From the NCBI RefSeq assembly GCF_001418015.1, contig NZ_LIQG01000028.1, positions 29,609 to 93,608 on the forward strand: a DNA stretch of 64,000 bases. Reading direction: 5' to 3'. The notes below the pieces were generated by a model. That model had not been told where the DNA came from. It ran no database searches and was given only the letters and a program-made list of their open reading frames with translations. The DNA is from Lacinutrix mariniflava (GTDB lineage Bacteria; Bacteroidota; Bacteroidia; Flavobacteriales; Flavobacteriaceae). Both the position numbers and the translations under genes were made by a program. Positions 1 to 9,426 of the stretch are shown here, in pieces. The number at the start of each line of letters is the position of its first letter. The first letter of the stretch is position 1.

Positions 1-11
1 GTAACATTTTG

Positions 12-377
12 TTATTCTTTATATAGTGCCGAGTAATGGGTTTCTACCGGATTGAAAAAATTACCAGAAAACATGACGTTATCTAATGCTACATTTAAAT
101 TAGGCTTAGAATTAAAATCTGAATACTTATAGATTTTATTAATATCTTTTGTTAGTGACACTAGGTTACGATTATCAATCTTGTCTAACTTTACTAGAGT
201 AGAGGAGGTTGTTTTTATACTTTCTGAAATAGCTTCTAAATTTGTATGCGTAAAATAAGAACCATCTATATTTATGGTAGATAAAAATAGAGGCTGTGTT
301 TTAGCAGGTGCTTCCTTTTCTTGAGAAAAAGATAGAGAAACGACTAAAAGAGAGATTGTAAATAATAAGTTTTTCAT
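12..377 (-). CDS. small secreted protein of unknown function
   Basis: A 121-residue protein. The first 18 residues form a clear Sec signal peptide (MKN, then a hydrophobic LLFTISLLVVSLSF core, then SQ), so the product is exported to the periplasm or beyond. The mature part is polar, has no cysteines, and shows no domain I recognise. The start at 377 fits the signal peptide directly. It lies at the window edge, so its downstream neighbour is not visible; the next gene upstream is the GIY-YIG gene behind a repeat. Function unknown. Confidence 0.6.
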   Translation of the reverse strand: MKNLLFTISLLVVSLSFSQEKEAPAKTQPLFLSTINIDGSYFTHTNLEAISESIKTTSSTLVKLDKIDNRNLVSLTKDINKIYKYSDFNSKPNLNVALDNVMFSGNFFNPVETHYSALYKE

Positions 378-452
378 AATATTTAAGTTTATTTTACTAA
401 ATACTGCTAAGTCTTCAATATCATAGTAATAATTGTTTAACTTTTAGCTCTA

Positions 453-476
453 TGTCACACTGAGCGCAGTCGAAGT
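453..476 (+). repeat. left arm of an inverted repeat flanking the GIY-YIG gene
   Basis: The core GTCACACTGAGCGCAGTCGAAG is almost the exact reverse complement of 826-847, with two mismatches by eye. The arms sit just outside both ends of the GIY-YIG gene. From general knowledge, words built on CTGAGCGCAGTCGAAG are abundant dispersed repeats in flavobacterial genomes. Confidence 0.75.
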
Positions 477-487
477 GCTTTCTAATT

Positions 488-802
488 CTAAATACCAAGG
501 TACTTAAAATGGGTTGCATTTCTACATTCTGATAAAATTTGAAGCATTTCAAAATCATCATTAATCAAAGCTTTTTTCTTAGCTCTAGTCCAACCTTTAA
601 TTTTCTTTTCAAAATAGATAGCTTGTAAAACATCATTAAACTCTTGCTGAAACATAAGTGTTAAAGGTCTCCTTTTGTATGTATAGCAATTAGAATGTTT
701 TCCGTATTGATGCTCATTAATGCTTCGATCTATAGTATTTGTTATTCCTGTATAATAGAAGTTATCTGAGCATTCTAAAATGTATACATAATATAAAAAC
801 AT
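488..802 (-). CDS. GIY-YIG domain nuclease-like protein
   Basis: A 104-residue single-domain protein. The N-terminus has the GIY-YIG core: YYVYILECSD at residues 4-13, then FYYTGITN at 15-22, with the expected arginine in DRSINEH at 25-31. A glutamate in the later YFEKKIKGW segment fits the metal-binding glutamate of the family. Length matches the small stand-alone (UPF0213-like) GIY-YIG proteins, whose cellular role is poorly known. It is bracketed by inverted copies of a dispersed repeat at 453-476 and 826-847, which suggests the gene and repeat travel together. Fold assignment is confident; substrate unknown. Confidence 0.85.
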   Translation of the reverse strand: MFLYYVYILECSDNFYYTGITNTIDRSINEHQYGKHSNCYTYKRRPLTLMFQQEFNDVLQAIYFEKKIKGWTRAKKKALINDDFEMLQILSECRNATHFKYLGI

Positions 803-825
803 AATTTATTTATAGAATATTAGGT

Positions 826-849
826 CTTCGACTGCGCTCAGACTGACAT
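826..849 (-). repeat. right arm of an inverted repeat flanking the GIY-YIG gene
   Basis: CTTCGACTGCGCTCAGACTGAC, read on the plus strand, is the inverted partner of 453-476. It lies 24 bases upstream of the GIY-YIG start codon and 24 bases past the stop codon of the 873 gene. Confidence 0.75.
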
Positions 850-872
850 GCGAAATAGCAATAAACCAGTAA

Positions 873-2171
873 CTATTCTTTATACTTTTTACTATAACGC
901 TTATATAACTCAGTCTGGTGAGATTCTAAACTAATATCTCTACCTTGAATATACGCTTTTTCTAGCTTATTTGTTCTCATGTCTAAAGCATCGCCTTCAC
1001 TTATAAAAAGTGTAGCATCTTTTCCAACTTCTAAAGAACCTACTTTATCGTCCACACCTAAAATTTTTGCAGTATTTAAAGTAATTAAACTTAAAGCTTG
1101 TTCTTTATCTAAACCGTAAGCAGCACAAGTTCCTGCTAAAAAAGGAAGATTTCTAGCATTCATACGTTCCATATCTCCAGCATTTTCTAAACCTACTAAA
1201 ACACCAGATTTCACTAATTCGTTGGCTAATTTAAAAGGTAAATCGTAATCATCATCATCGTTTTTTGGTCTGCTGTGTACACGTTGTAATAACACAGGAA
1301 TGTTGTTTTGTACTAATAACGGACTAACTTTAATAGCTTCATAGCCACCAACAATTACTAGGTGTTTAATACTATTTGCTTTTGTAAAGTTAATAGCATC
1401 TGTAATACCTCTTTCTCCATCTACGTGTATGTATAGTTTTTGAGAACCATTAATGACACCTTGTAAAGCTTCAAAAGGTAAATGCTTTGGAGATTTATTA
1501 CTTGCTTGGTAGGCTTTACTTTCAGCAAAGTAAGACGTTAATTCTTGAACTTGTTTTTTGTACTCTTTATTTTCTTTAAGCATTTTAGGTTCTCCTCTCC
1601 ACCAGCGACCGCGAGAAAACGGATTTGGCCAATTCATGTGAATACCGTCATCTGCCTTAATAACTGCATCTTCCCAATTCCAAGCATCAAACTGTACCAC
1701 AGATGAGGTTCCCGAAATACGTCCACCACGAGGTGTTATTTGTCCCATTAAAACACCATTAGGTCTCATGGATTCCACAACTTTAGATTCGGTGTTATAG
1801 GCTATTAAACTTCTAATGTGTGGATTCATAGCACCAACTTCATCCGCATCGTCGCTGGCTCTTACAGCATCTACTTCTACTAAACCTAAAGTAGAGTTTG
1901 GTGCAATAAAACCTGGATAAATGTGCTTGCCTTGTGCTTGAATTGTTTTGCCTTGACGTGCAATTTTCATCATAGCACTACCAACAAAAGTAATTTTACC
2001 TTCGTTAAACATAATAAGTGAATTCTCTATCACTTCTCCATTTCCTAAATGTGCTGTAGCACCTTCAATAGAAATAGCGTTTGATTGCTTAGAGGCCGGT
2101 GTTTGTTGTGCTATTGCAATTGCCGAAAGTAATAAGGCAAAAGCTAATATGTTATATTTTAATTTTTTCAT
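873..2171 (-). CDS. secreted amidohydrolase-fold protein lacking the usual HxH motif
   Basis: About 432 residues from the chosen start. That start (ATG at 2169-2171) puts a good signal peptide first (MKKLKYNILAFALLLSAIAIAQ); the longer reading frame to 2219 adds 16 residues that would spoil it. Amidohydrolase hallmarks are the small beta-sandwich at the N-terminus (IENSLIMFNEGKITFVG) and the C-terminal ITLNTAKILGVDDKVGSLEVGKDATLF block. Where active members carry HxH after the first strand, this one reads YPGFIAPNSTLGL, so the metal ligands are missing there. It sits downstream of a 1-kb-residue paralogue (2268-5264) on the same strand and probably works with it as an exported peptidase-like or scaffold partner. 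Substrate unknown. Confidence 0.8.
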   Translation of the reverse strand: MKKLKYNILAFALLLSAIAIAQQTPASKQSNAISIEGATAHLGNGEVIENSLIMFNEGKITFVGSAMMKIARQGKTIQAQGKHIYPGFIAPNSTLGLVEVDAVRASDDADEVGAMNPHIRSLIAYNTESKVVESMRPNGVLMGQITPRGGRISGTSSVVQFDAWNWEDAVIKADDGIHMNWPNPFSRGRWWRGEPKMLKENKEYKKQVQELTSYFAESKAYQASNKSPKHLPFEALQGVINGSQKLYIHVDGERGITDAINFTKANSIKHLVIVGGYEAIKVSPLLVQNNIPVLLQRVHSRPKNDDDDYDLPFKLANELVKSGVLVGLENAGDMERMNARNLPFLAGTCAAYGLDKEQALSLITLNTAKILGVDDKVGSLEVGKDATLFISEGDALDMRTNKLEKAYIQGRDISLESHQTELYKRYSKKYKE

Positions 2172-2227
2172 TTTGAAAATATTTTTATTTAAAATTGATT
2201 GAATTGATGAGTAAACCATTCGAGTAT

Positions 2228-2259
2228 GACTGCCAATTGAAGACTGCCAACTGAAGACT
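2228..2259 (+). repeat. short tandem repeat
   Basis: Two 14-bp units, GACTGCCAATTGAA and GACTGCCAACTGAA, plus a partial third (GACT), lie between the two amidohydrolase genes. Confidence 0.8.
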
Positions 2260-2267
2260 AATTCATA

Positions 2268-5264
2268 CTAAAACTCACTGTCACAGTGAAAATGAGCTTT
2301 TTCTTTCTTCTCAATTGGCTTCGTTTTTAATCCTTTATTTTTAGCCTGAAGCATTAACGATGTTAATTCATTTTTCTCTTTCTTAATAGATGCTCGTAAT
2401 TGTGTGTCACGATCTATATCAAAATACGTTACACCTTCAATAATGGTTTTTTCCGCTTTAGCGTAAATAGACATTGGATGATCGCTCCATAATACAACAT
2501 CGGCATCTTTACCAACTTTAATACTACCAACACGATTATCGATATGTAATAATTTTGCAGGATTTAGTGTTACAAATTTCCATGCCTCTTCTTCGCTAAC
2601 GTTACCATATTTAACAGACTTTGCCGCTTCTTGGTTTAAACGTCTAGACATTTCGCCATCATCACTATTTATAGCTACAGTAACACCTGCATTATGCATA
2701 ATGGCAGCATTAAACGGTATGGCATCATTAACTTCGTATTTATAAGCCCACCAATCGCTAAAGGTAGAACCTCCAACACCATGTGCTTTCATTTTGTCGG
2801 CTAATTTGTAACCTTCAAGAATATGTGTAAACGTGTTAATGTTAAAGTCGAATTTCTCTGCAACTTTCATTAACATATTAATTTCACTTTGTATGTAAGA
2901 GTGGCAACTAACAAAACGTTCTTTGTTTAAAATTTCGGCAATCACTTCCATTTCAACATCTTTTCTATACGGTTGTCCACTTTTCTTTTTAGCATCGTAT
3001 TCTTTAGCACGCTGAAAATAATCGGTATAAACCTGCTCAACTCCCATTCTTGTTTGCGGAAAACGAACAGTATTATCACTTCCCCAATTACTCTGTTTTA
3101 CGTTTTCGCCTAAAGCAAATTTTATAAATTTTGGCGAATTTTTATAGATAAGGTTATTAGCTGTTTCTCCCCATTTAAGTTTAATAATAGCAGAGCGTCC
3201 ACCAATTGGGTTTGCAGAACCATGTAACACTTGTGCAGAGGTAACACCTCCAGAAAGATTATAATAGATATTTATGTCTTCTGGATTAATAACATCTTCT
3301 TGTGTTACTTCTGCTGTAGAGTTATGTCCAGCTTCATTAACCGAAGAAGTAGCAATATGCGTATGTTCGTCTATAATTCCAGCAGTTAAATGCTTGCCTT
3401 TTCCATCTATTACTTGAGCGTTCGATGCGTTGAGGTTTTGTCCTATTTTAGAAATTTTACCATCTTTAATTAGTACATCTGTATTTTTTAAAATGCCATC
3501 TTTCTCGTTTGTCCAAACCGTTACATTTTTAAATAAAAGTGTTTCTTGTTTAGGTAAAGTTTCAAAACCATAAGCCATGTTAGGATAGGTTACAGGAAAT
3601 AGCTTTTCAACTTTAGCAACCGCATCTTTTTTGTCTTTGGCATCCTCTTTTTTATCTTTCTTATCTTCAGCTGTTTTAGAGTCTGTTTTCTTTTTAGCAT
3701 AGAAAGTCGTTTCGTTTCCGTTAGAAAAAATAACTTTTCCATTAAAAGCAGAAGCATTATCTATGTTAGCAACCAAACGCATAAACTCTTGTTTAGTAGT
3801 ATCTACCGTAGAGAACGTTAAATTCATCCAATCGTCTTTAAAACTAATTTTAGAACCTAGTTTTTTGTCGTTCGCTTTAACTTCAGACTTTAGTTTTTCA
3901 AGTTCGCCTTTAATCGTTAATTCGTAATCTGTATTACCTAAATTAAAAGTGTAATCACCACGAATATCTGTAATATCCATAGGCTTTAAGTCATGTTTTA
4001 CACCAGTAACCCAATTTTGATAAATTGTAGTTTTCTTTTCGAATACATCTCCAGAAGTTACTAAAAAGTTAGCATAAGCTCCTGTTTTTAAACTTCCTAT
4101 TTCGTTACTCTTACCAAGAATTTGAGCAGGAATAGTAGTTAATGCAGCCAATGCTTTTTCTTTAGATAAACCAGCTTCAATCGCTTTTAAAAGGTTTGGC
4201 ATAAACGCTTTTGCTTCTTTTAACTTGTAAGTTGATAAAGCGAAATTAACATTGTTTTCTGCTAGAATTTTTGGGTTGTATGGTTTTTGGTTCCATTCGC
4301 GCAATTCGGCTAAATCGACAGAGTTTCCTAAAAACGGATTCTCCATATCGTAAGCATCTGGAAAGTTAAGTGGTAGAATAAAAGTACCATTAGTGGCTTT
4401 TATGTCTTTTATATATTCGTACTCATCGCCACCACCAACAAAAACATATTGTGTATTAAATTGATCTCCAATGTTGTCTAAACGTAAAGCATTCAATTTG
4501 CTTCCAGCTTCAATAATTTGAACCTGATTTTTATTTCTGTTAAAGGCTTCTAAAGTTCTATCAGTGTCCTTTGCAGCTCCAGACGCATACCATTTGGCAT
4601 CCATATTTACTTGACGAAGCAATGCAAAAGCTCCCATAATAGAAGTTGGATACGCTTGTCTAGAGGTCGCACTTTTGCCGGTACCTAAATATTGTACAGA
4701 CTGTTCTTTTAATATTCTATTAGCATCACTGCCTTCAGAATTTAAAGCAATTAAGGTTCCTGTTCCACGAATAATTCCGTCTTCAATATGTGTGTTTACA
4801 ACTCCAAAACCAGCTTCCATTAATTTTTTAGCTTCTTTATCGTCGTACTTAAAGTGGTCGATAGCATTTTGGTCTGCTCTAATATGGTCGTTCCAATAAT
4901 AACCTTCACGTGCTGCATCATATTGTGGTTTACGCGAATTACTCTCTGCTCTTTCAGGCTTTTTTACTCCAAAAGTAGAATAGATATCTATAAACGAAGG
5001 ATAAATACTTTTTCCAGATAAATCTGTTACAACTGCATTTTTAGGTATCGATACATTACTACCAACAGAAACAATTTTACCATCTTTAATAACTAGTGTT
5101 CCATTCTCAATAACTTGAGTAGGAGAGACGTGAATTTTAGCATTGGTAACTGCTGTGTAATTAGAACTGATGGTCTTTACACCATCGTTTTTTGGGATGT
5201 TTTCTTGTGCAAATAGATTTAAATTGCATGCTAGAAAAGCAAATAGAAGCGTTTTTTTAATCAT
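2268..5264 (-). CDS. secreted double-domain amidohydrolase
   Basis: About 998 residues from the ATG at 5262-5264, which begins a signal peptide (MIKKTLLFAFLACNLNLFAQ). The frame extends to 5291, but the extra residues are not needed. The protein has two amidohydrolase-like halves. The first (roughly residues 30-430) has YPSFIDIYSTFG at the place of the HxH motif and looks inactive. A Lys/Asp-rich linker (about 535-565) follows. The second half carries HTH at 634-636, further histidines in FVSCHSYIQSE and NTFTHILEGY, and the late aspartate in AINSDDGEMSRRL, so it should bind metal. The N-terminal half resembles the neighbouring 873 gene. Imidazolonepropionase/prolidase-type family; true substrate unknown. 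Confidence 0.85.
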   Translation of the reverse strand: MIKKTLLFAFLACNLNLFAQENIPKNDGVKTISSNYTAVTNAKIHVSPTQVIENGTLVIKDGKIVSVGSNVSIPKNAVVTDLSGKSIYPSFIDIYSTFGVKKPERAESNSRKPQYDAAREGYYWNDHIRADQNAIDHFKYDDKEAKKLMEAGFGVVNTHIEDGIIRGTGTLIALNSEGSDANRILKEQSVQYLGTGKSATSRQAYPTSIMGAFALLRQVNMDAKWYASGAAKDTDRTLEAFNRNKNQVQIIEAGSKLNALRLDNIGDQFNTQYVFVGGGDEYEYIKDIKATNGTFILPLNFPDAYDMENPFLGNSVDLAELREWNQKPYNPKILAENNVNFALSTYKLKEAKAFMPNLLKAIEAGLSKEKALAALTTIPAQILGKSNEIGSLKTGAYANFLVTSGDVFEKKTTIYQNWVTGVKHDLKPMDITDIRGDYTFNLGNTDYELTIKGELEKLKSEVKANDKKLGSKISFKDDWMNLTFSTVDTTKQEFMRLVANIDNASAFNGKVIFSNGNETTFYAKKKTDSKTAEDKKDKKEDAKDKKDAVAKVEKLFPVTYPNMAYGFETLPKQETLLFKNVTVWTNEKDGILKNTDVLIKDGKISKIGQNLNASNAQVIDGKGKHLTAGIIDEHTHIATSSVNEAGHNSTAEVTQEDVINPEDINIYYNLSGGVTSAQVLHGSANPIGGRSAIIKLKWGETANNLIYKNSPKFIKFALGENVKQSNWGSDNTVRFPQTRMGVEQVYTDYFQRAKEYDAKKKSGQPYRKDVEMEVIAEILNKERFVSCHSYIQSEINMLMKVAEKFDFNINTFTHILEGYKLADKMKAHGVGGSTFSDWWAYKYEVNDAIPFNAAIMHNAGVTVAINSDDGEMSRRLNQEAAKSVKYGNVSEEEAWKFVTLNPAKLLHIDNRVGSIKVGKDADVVLWSDHPMSIYAKAEKTIIEGVTYFDIDRDTQLRASIKKEKNELTSLMLQAKNKGLKTKPIEKKEKAHFHCDSEF

Positions 5265-5333
5265 AAAAAGGTTTAAAAAGAGATTAGACACTAAATATAA
5301 TAATTAGAGTCCCTTTAAAACAAATGATTATTG

Positions 5334-6401
5334 TTAAAGTGTTTTGTCTTGTAGGTAATTTACTAAAAGAGCAACAACGTAACTGTAGCTTTTCATGCCT
5401 CCTTTTTGATTATTTGCTTCCAAAAAAGTACTATAAGTTGAATGAAATAAAGGTTCTATTGGGTTTTTATGTGCATTCCAAAAATCGCGGACTTCTTGAT
5501 AGTTTTTTAAAATCCCAGGATTAATGGTTTGTAACAATGTTTCGTATTGTTCTGGATTTCTTCTATAGATTTCATGAAGACAATGACGTAATCCAAAAGT
5601 ATAGCCAGAATATTTAAAATAAAGATCTTCATTATTTGTAGCCGCCAAGAATCCTATAAAATTAGCTTCGTTTTCTGCAGCATAACCTAATTGATGCGCC
5701 ACTTCGTGAGATGCTGTTGTTGGAAATTTAAACACAGGAATCATACTATTTACTTGTGCTTCGTTAGATAACGGATTTAAATATCCACTAAAACCCATAT
5801 ACGTTAATGGGAAACTTAATAACGATTTTTTTATACTCTTTCCTTTATATTCTAACTGCGGAAATGTTTTTTGTAATGCTGAATAACCTTCGGGTACTTT
5901 AGACATTACCTGAGATTTAGAATAAGGAAATGCTACTTTTATAGTATCATTTTTTACTATCTTAAGATGAATAGCGTTAGATTTTGCGATGAGGTTTTCT
6001 GTAACTTTTAATAGTTCTTCAGTAGTATAATCTGCTTTTAAGTTTAGATTTTCATGAAGCGGTAAACGGTAATAATTCATTGCCCAAAACAAATGAAACG
6101 CAATGTAAATAATAGATAGTGCCGAAAACACATCTATCAACCAATTTCTAAAATCTTTAACAATGCGTTTTCTATTAATAATAAGCCATCTTATACTATA
6201 GATAATAGCAAAGGCATAAATAAAATCGCCAAAAGAAAATGGTAACCAACCTAAAGTATAACGAAACAGTTTCGATGTTAATGGATATAAACCTTTGCTG
6301 TAATAAGCTTCAATACATTCTGGGAATTTAGCTAATAATTTTACTAATAGAAAAGCAGGAACTATAGAAAAGGCAATTAATATTTTTTTGTTTTTCAGCA
6401 T
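5334..6401 (-). CDS. DUF3810 family membrane protein, putative zinc peptidase
   Basis: A 355-residue protein. Hydrophobic segments at about residues 8-20, 58-72 and 88-110 suggest two to three N-terminal membrane spans. The soluble part carries HEVAH at residues 232-236 followed by AAENEANFIGFLAA; the HExxH plus downstream glutamate pattern is typical of gluzincin metallopeptidases. The whole resembles the DUF3810 family common in Flavobacteriia, whose role is not established. It is divergently placed relative to pepD. Fold and motif are seen; peptidase activity is inferred. Confidence 0.8.
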   Translation of the reverse strand: MLKNKKILIAFSIVPAFLLVKLLAKFPECIEAYYSKGLYPLTSKLFRYTLGWLPFSFGDFIYAFAIIYSIRWLIINRKRIVKDFRNWLIDVFSALSIIYIAFHLFWAMNYYRLPLHENLNLKADYTTEELLKVTENLIAKSNAIHLKIVKNDTIKVAFPYSKSQVMSKVPEGYSALQKTFPQLEYKGKSIKKSLLSFPLTYMGFSGYLNPLSNEAQVNSMIPVFKFPTTASHEVAHQLGYAAENEANFIGFLAATNNEDLYFKYSGYTFGLRHCLHEIYRRNPEQYETLLQTINPGILKNYQEVRDFWNAHKNPIEPLFHSTYSTFLEANNQKGGMKSYSYVVALLVNYLQDKTL

Positions 6402-6466
6402 AATTCAAAAATAGTTAATTTTCTGTTAGATGACTTTCCTTTTAACACCACCACAAGTCTTTTTTG

Positions 6467-6474
6467 TACTTTTG
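6467..6474 (+). promoter_or_regulatory. probable -7 element upstream of pepD
   Basis: TACTTTTG matches the Bacteroidota -7 consensus TAnnTTTG and lies 23 bases before the pepD start. No good TTG is seen at the expected -33 spacing, so only the -7 half is supported. Confidence 0.45.
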
Positions 6475-6497
6475 CAATTCATAAAATAAAATAATAG

Positions 6498-7958
6498 ATG
6501 AATTCAGAAATAAGAGCTTTAGAACCAAAAGAATTGTGGAACAAATTTGCGGATTTAAATGCAGTGCCAAGACCTTCTAAAAAAGAAGAACGTGTGATTG
6601 CTTTTATGAAGGATTTTGGAGCAAAATTAGGTTTTGAAACGATAGAAGATGAAGTTGGAAACGTTATTATTAAAAAGCCAGCGACAAAAGGAATGGAAGA
6701 TCGTGTAACTATTGTTATGCAATCTCATTTAGATATGGTACACCAAAAAAATGGTGATACTACTTTCGATTTCGATACACAAGGTATCGAGATGCATGTT
6801 GAAGGTGATTGGGTAAAAGCTAAAGGCACAACATTAGGTGCAGATAATGGCTTAGGAGTAGCAACTATTATGGCTATTTTAGAAAGTACAACTATCGAAC
6901 ATCCTGCAATTGAAGCGTTGTTTACTATAGATGAAGAAACTGGAATGACAGGTGCAATGGGTTTAAAAGGTGGTCTGCTTTCTGGTGGTATTCTTTTAAA
7001 TTTAGATACAGAAGAAGACGATGAAATTGGAGTAGGTTGTGCAGGAGGAATAGATGTTACTGCTACAAGAACGTACGAAGAAGAGGAAACACCAGAATTT
7101 AAAATAGGATACCATATTGTTGTAAAAGGATTACAAGGCGGACACTCAGGAATGCAAATTCATGAAGGTTTAGGTAATGCAAACAAGATCATGAACCGTT
7201 TGCTTTTTGATGGTTTCGAAAACTTTGGTTTACGAATTTCAGAAATTGATGGCGGTAGTTTACGTAACGCAATACCAAGAGAAAGTAATGCTGTAGTTGC
7301 TATAGATGCTATCCATGAAGAGGCTTTTAATGTAGAAATGAGTTTGTTGGTAAAAGCCATTCAAACAGAAATGAAAACTATGGAGCCAGATTTAGAGGTT
7401 GTTATTTCTAAAGTGAATACTCCAGAAAAAATAATGGACTTAGGTGTTCAAGAAGGTATTACTCGTGCTTTATACGCAGCTTTAAATGGTGTGTTTAGAA
7501 TGAGTGCAGATATTCCAGGTTTAGTAGAAACGTCTAATAATGTTGCAAGAGTAATTATTAAAGAAGGTGCAATTAAAATTGGTTGTTTAACACGTTCTTC
7601 GGTAGAGAGTTCTAAAGACGATTTAGCAAACACTTTACGTGCAACTTTTGAGCTTACAGGTTGTGAGGTTGAGTTGTCTGGAGATTATCCTGGTTGGACT
7701 CCAAATATGGAGTCTTCAATATTAAAAGTGTTAAGTGGTTTATACGAAAAAATAAATGGTGAGAAAGCACACGTTGCTGCTTGTCATGCAGGATTAGAAT
7801 GTGGTATTCTTGGTCAAAACTATCCAGAGATGGAAATGATTAGTTTTGGACCAACTATTAAAGGAGCACATTCTCCTGATGAAAGAGCAAGTATTTCTTC
7901 AGCTAAAAAATATTGGAACTTTGTTTTAGAGATTCTAAAGGAAATTCCTAAAAAGTAA
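6498..7958 (+). CDS. pepD: aminoacyl-histidine dipeptidase (peptidase M20C)
   Basis: A 486-residue cytosolic di-zinc peptidase that cleaves Xaa-His dipeptides such as carnosine. Ligands of the M20 family are in place: SHLDM (H77, D79), GADNG (D116) with the bridging aspartate, DEETG (E146/E147) with the catalytic glutamate, and the late CHAGLECGIL block. GGHSGMQIHEG marks the dimerisation or lid domain. Length fits the family (about 480). There is no signal peptide. A decayed copy of its last 150 bases lies 1.6 kb downstream (9427-9580), beyond the next gene. Function is confident from the motifs. Confidence 0.95.
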   Translation: MNSEIRALEPKELWNKFADLNAVPRPSKKEERVIAFMKDFGAKLGFETIEDEVGNVIIKKPATKGMEDRVTIVMQSHLDMVHQKNGDTTFDFDTQGIEMHVEGDWVKAKGTTLGADNGLGVATIMAILESTTIEHPAIEALFTIDEETGMTGAMGLKGGLLSGGILLNLDTEEDDEIGVGCAGGIDVTATRTYEEEETPEFKIGYHIVVKGLQGGHSGMQIHEGLGNANKIMNRLLFDGFENFGLRISEIDGGSLRNAIPRESNAVVAIDAIHEEAFNVEMSLLVKAIQTEMKTMEPDLEVVISKVNTPEKIMDLGVQEGITRALYAALNGVFRMSADIPGLVETSNNVARVIIKEGAIKIGCLTRSSVESSKDDLANTLRATFELTGCEVELSGDYPGWTPNMESSILKVLSGLYEKINGEKAHVAACHAGLECGILGQNYPEMEMISFGPTIKGAHSPDERASISSAKKYWNFVLEILKEIPKK

Positions 7959-7987
7959 TTCTTATATTAGTTAAATACAGTAAGTTT

Positions 7988-8021
7988 AATCCTAAGTAGT
8001 TTATATTAATTACTTAGGATT
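7988..8021 (+). terminator. stem-loop between pepD and the next gene
   Basis: AATCCTAAGTA at 7988-7998 pairs perfectly with TACTTAGGATT at 8011-8021 around a 12-base loop. No strong T run follows, so it may be a weak terminator or an mRNA-stabilising hairpin. Confidence 0.5.
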
Positions 8022-8045
8022 ATTAATTTTAATTCAGATATAAAA

Positions 8046-9350
8046 ATGAAAAAATATTTATTATTACTAGTTATCGTTATGCAGTCGGTTGTTTCTTTTG
8101 GACAAACTGATATAGAAAGGCTTCCCAAAACAGAAAATAGAATTACAGATTTAGTAATTAAAAATGTAGGTGTTATTACAATGAAAACAAATGAGGTTAT
8201 TAAAAACCAAGATGTTGTTATTAAAGATGGTAAAATAATTACTATTGCTAAGACTAGTAAAAGAAACTATAAAAATAGTGTTGTAATAGATGGGAGTAAT
8301 AAATATATAATGCCATCGCTTTCTGATGCTCACGTGCATTTACCAAAGGATGAAAATGATTTAGAGAAAGTGCTAACCTTAAATTTAATTAATGGTGTAA
8401 CTAAGCTGCGTTCTATGCGAGGTGAATGGAATCATTTAGAATGGCGTAAAAAATATAATACAGCGTATTCTTTTTATCCAAAATTATATTTATCTGCACC
8501 TCCAGTATCTAGTAGGTACGATTTTAGTAGCGAACAGTTATCAGCATTTGTAAAAGCAGCTAAAGGCTTCGATTTTATTAAAATTTTAAGTATAAGAAAC
8601 GAAGCGGTGTTTAAGGATTTAGATAGCTTGTGTAAGATTAATAATATTAAAATTGGAGGACACTTTCTTAGTAACGTTTCAGACGATTTATTATTTAAAT
8701 CTAATTTTGCTGCTTTCGAGCATTTAGGTGGTTTAACAGCTGATCCAGAGTTGGTAGAAAGTAGATTACAAGCAATTAAAAACAATAAAATTTTTATTTG
8801 TCCAACGTTAAGTTGGTATAGTGTTGGGTCTGGAAGATATACTTATGATGAGTTACGTAATCAATCGGGAATGGAATATGTTTCAAAAGATGAAATTGAT
8901 GGATGGATTGAAAAAACGAAAGCGTATAGAGCAAAAATTGGACTAGAAGCTTATAAAGAAGAGGTTGTTAATGAACTTAAAAAATTAGACGATAAATACC
9001 GAGTTATTAAAATATTAAATGACTTAGATGTAAAAATGATTTTAAGTCCAGATAGTTCTTCTAAATATATGGTAGCTGGTTTTGGAGTACTTGATGAAAT
9101 GAAATTATTGAAAAATGCCGACTTAAGTAATTATGATATTCTTAAAATGACGACCGTTAATTTCGCTAGCTTTTTTAATGAAAGTTACGGAACAATAGAA
9201 GAGGGAAAAGAAGCAGATTTTATTCTATTGAATAATAATCCATTAGAGAACCTTGGAACTTTAAAGTCTATTCAAGGTGTTTTTTACAATAAAAACTATT
9301 TAGATGACAAGGCTTTAAATAAATTATCTAAAGCGATACTGGCTAATTAA
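8046..9350 (+). CDS. secreted amidohydrolase family protein
   Basis: A 434-residue protein with a signal peptide (residues 1-20, MKKYLLLLVIVMQSVVSFGQ). Amidohydrolase signatures appear in order: VVIKDGKIITIA strand (about 65-78), DAHVHLP with the metal pair H96 and H98, GGHFLS and FEHLGG with later histidines near residues 201 and 221, an SPDSSSKY aspartate near 337, and the closing YGTIEEGKEADFILLNNNP. Unlike the pair at 873-5264 it keeps HxH and should be a metal-dependent hydrolase. It sits between intact pepD and a decayed pepD tail, so it was probably inserted or duplicated into place. Substrate unknown. Confidence 0.85.
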   Translation: MKKYLLLLVIVMQSVVSFGQTDIERLPKTENRITDLVIKNVGVITMKTNEVIKNQDVVIKDGKIITIAKTSKRNYKNSVVIDGSNKYIMPSLSDAHVHLPKDENDLEKVLTLNLINGVTKLRSMRGEWNHLEWRKKYNTAYSFYPKLYLSAPPVSSRYDFSSEQLSAFVKAAKGFDFIKILSIRNEAVFKDLDSLCKINNIKIGGHFLSNVSDDLLFKSNFAAFEHLGGLTADPELVESRLQAIKNNKIFICPTLSWYSVGSGRYTYDELRNQSGMEYVSKDEIDGWIEKTKAYRAKIGLEAYKEEVVNELKKLDDKYRVIKILNDLDVKMILSPDSSSKYMVAGFGVLDEMKLLKNADLSNYDILKMTTVNFASFFNESYGTIEEGKEADFILLNNNPLENLGTLKSIQGVFYNKNYLDDKALNKLSKAILAN

Positions 9351-9426
9351 CTAGACTTTTTAATTATTATAATATTCTGGTAATTACTTGCTAGTTTGTA
9401 TTATAAAGTGATTTTTTTTTTTTTTG

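Noticed and set aside
2228..2259. CRISPR-like repeat
   Set aside because: Only two short adjacent units with no spacers.
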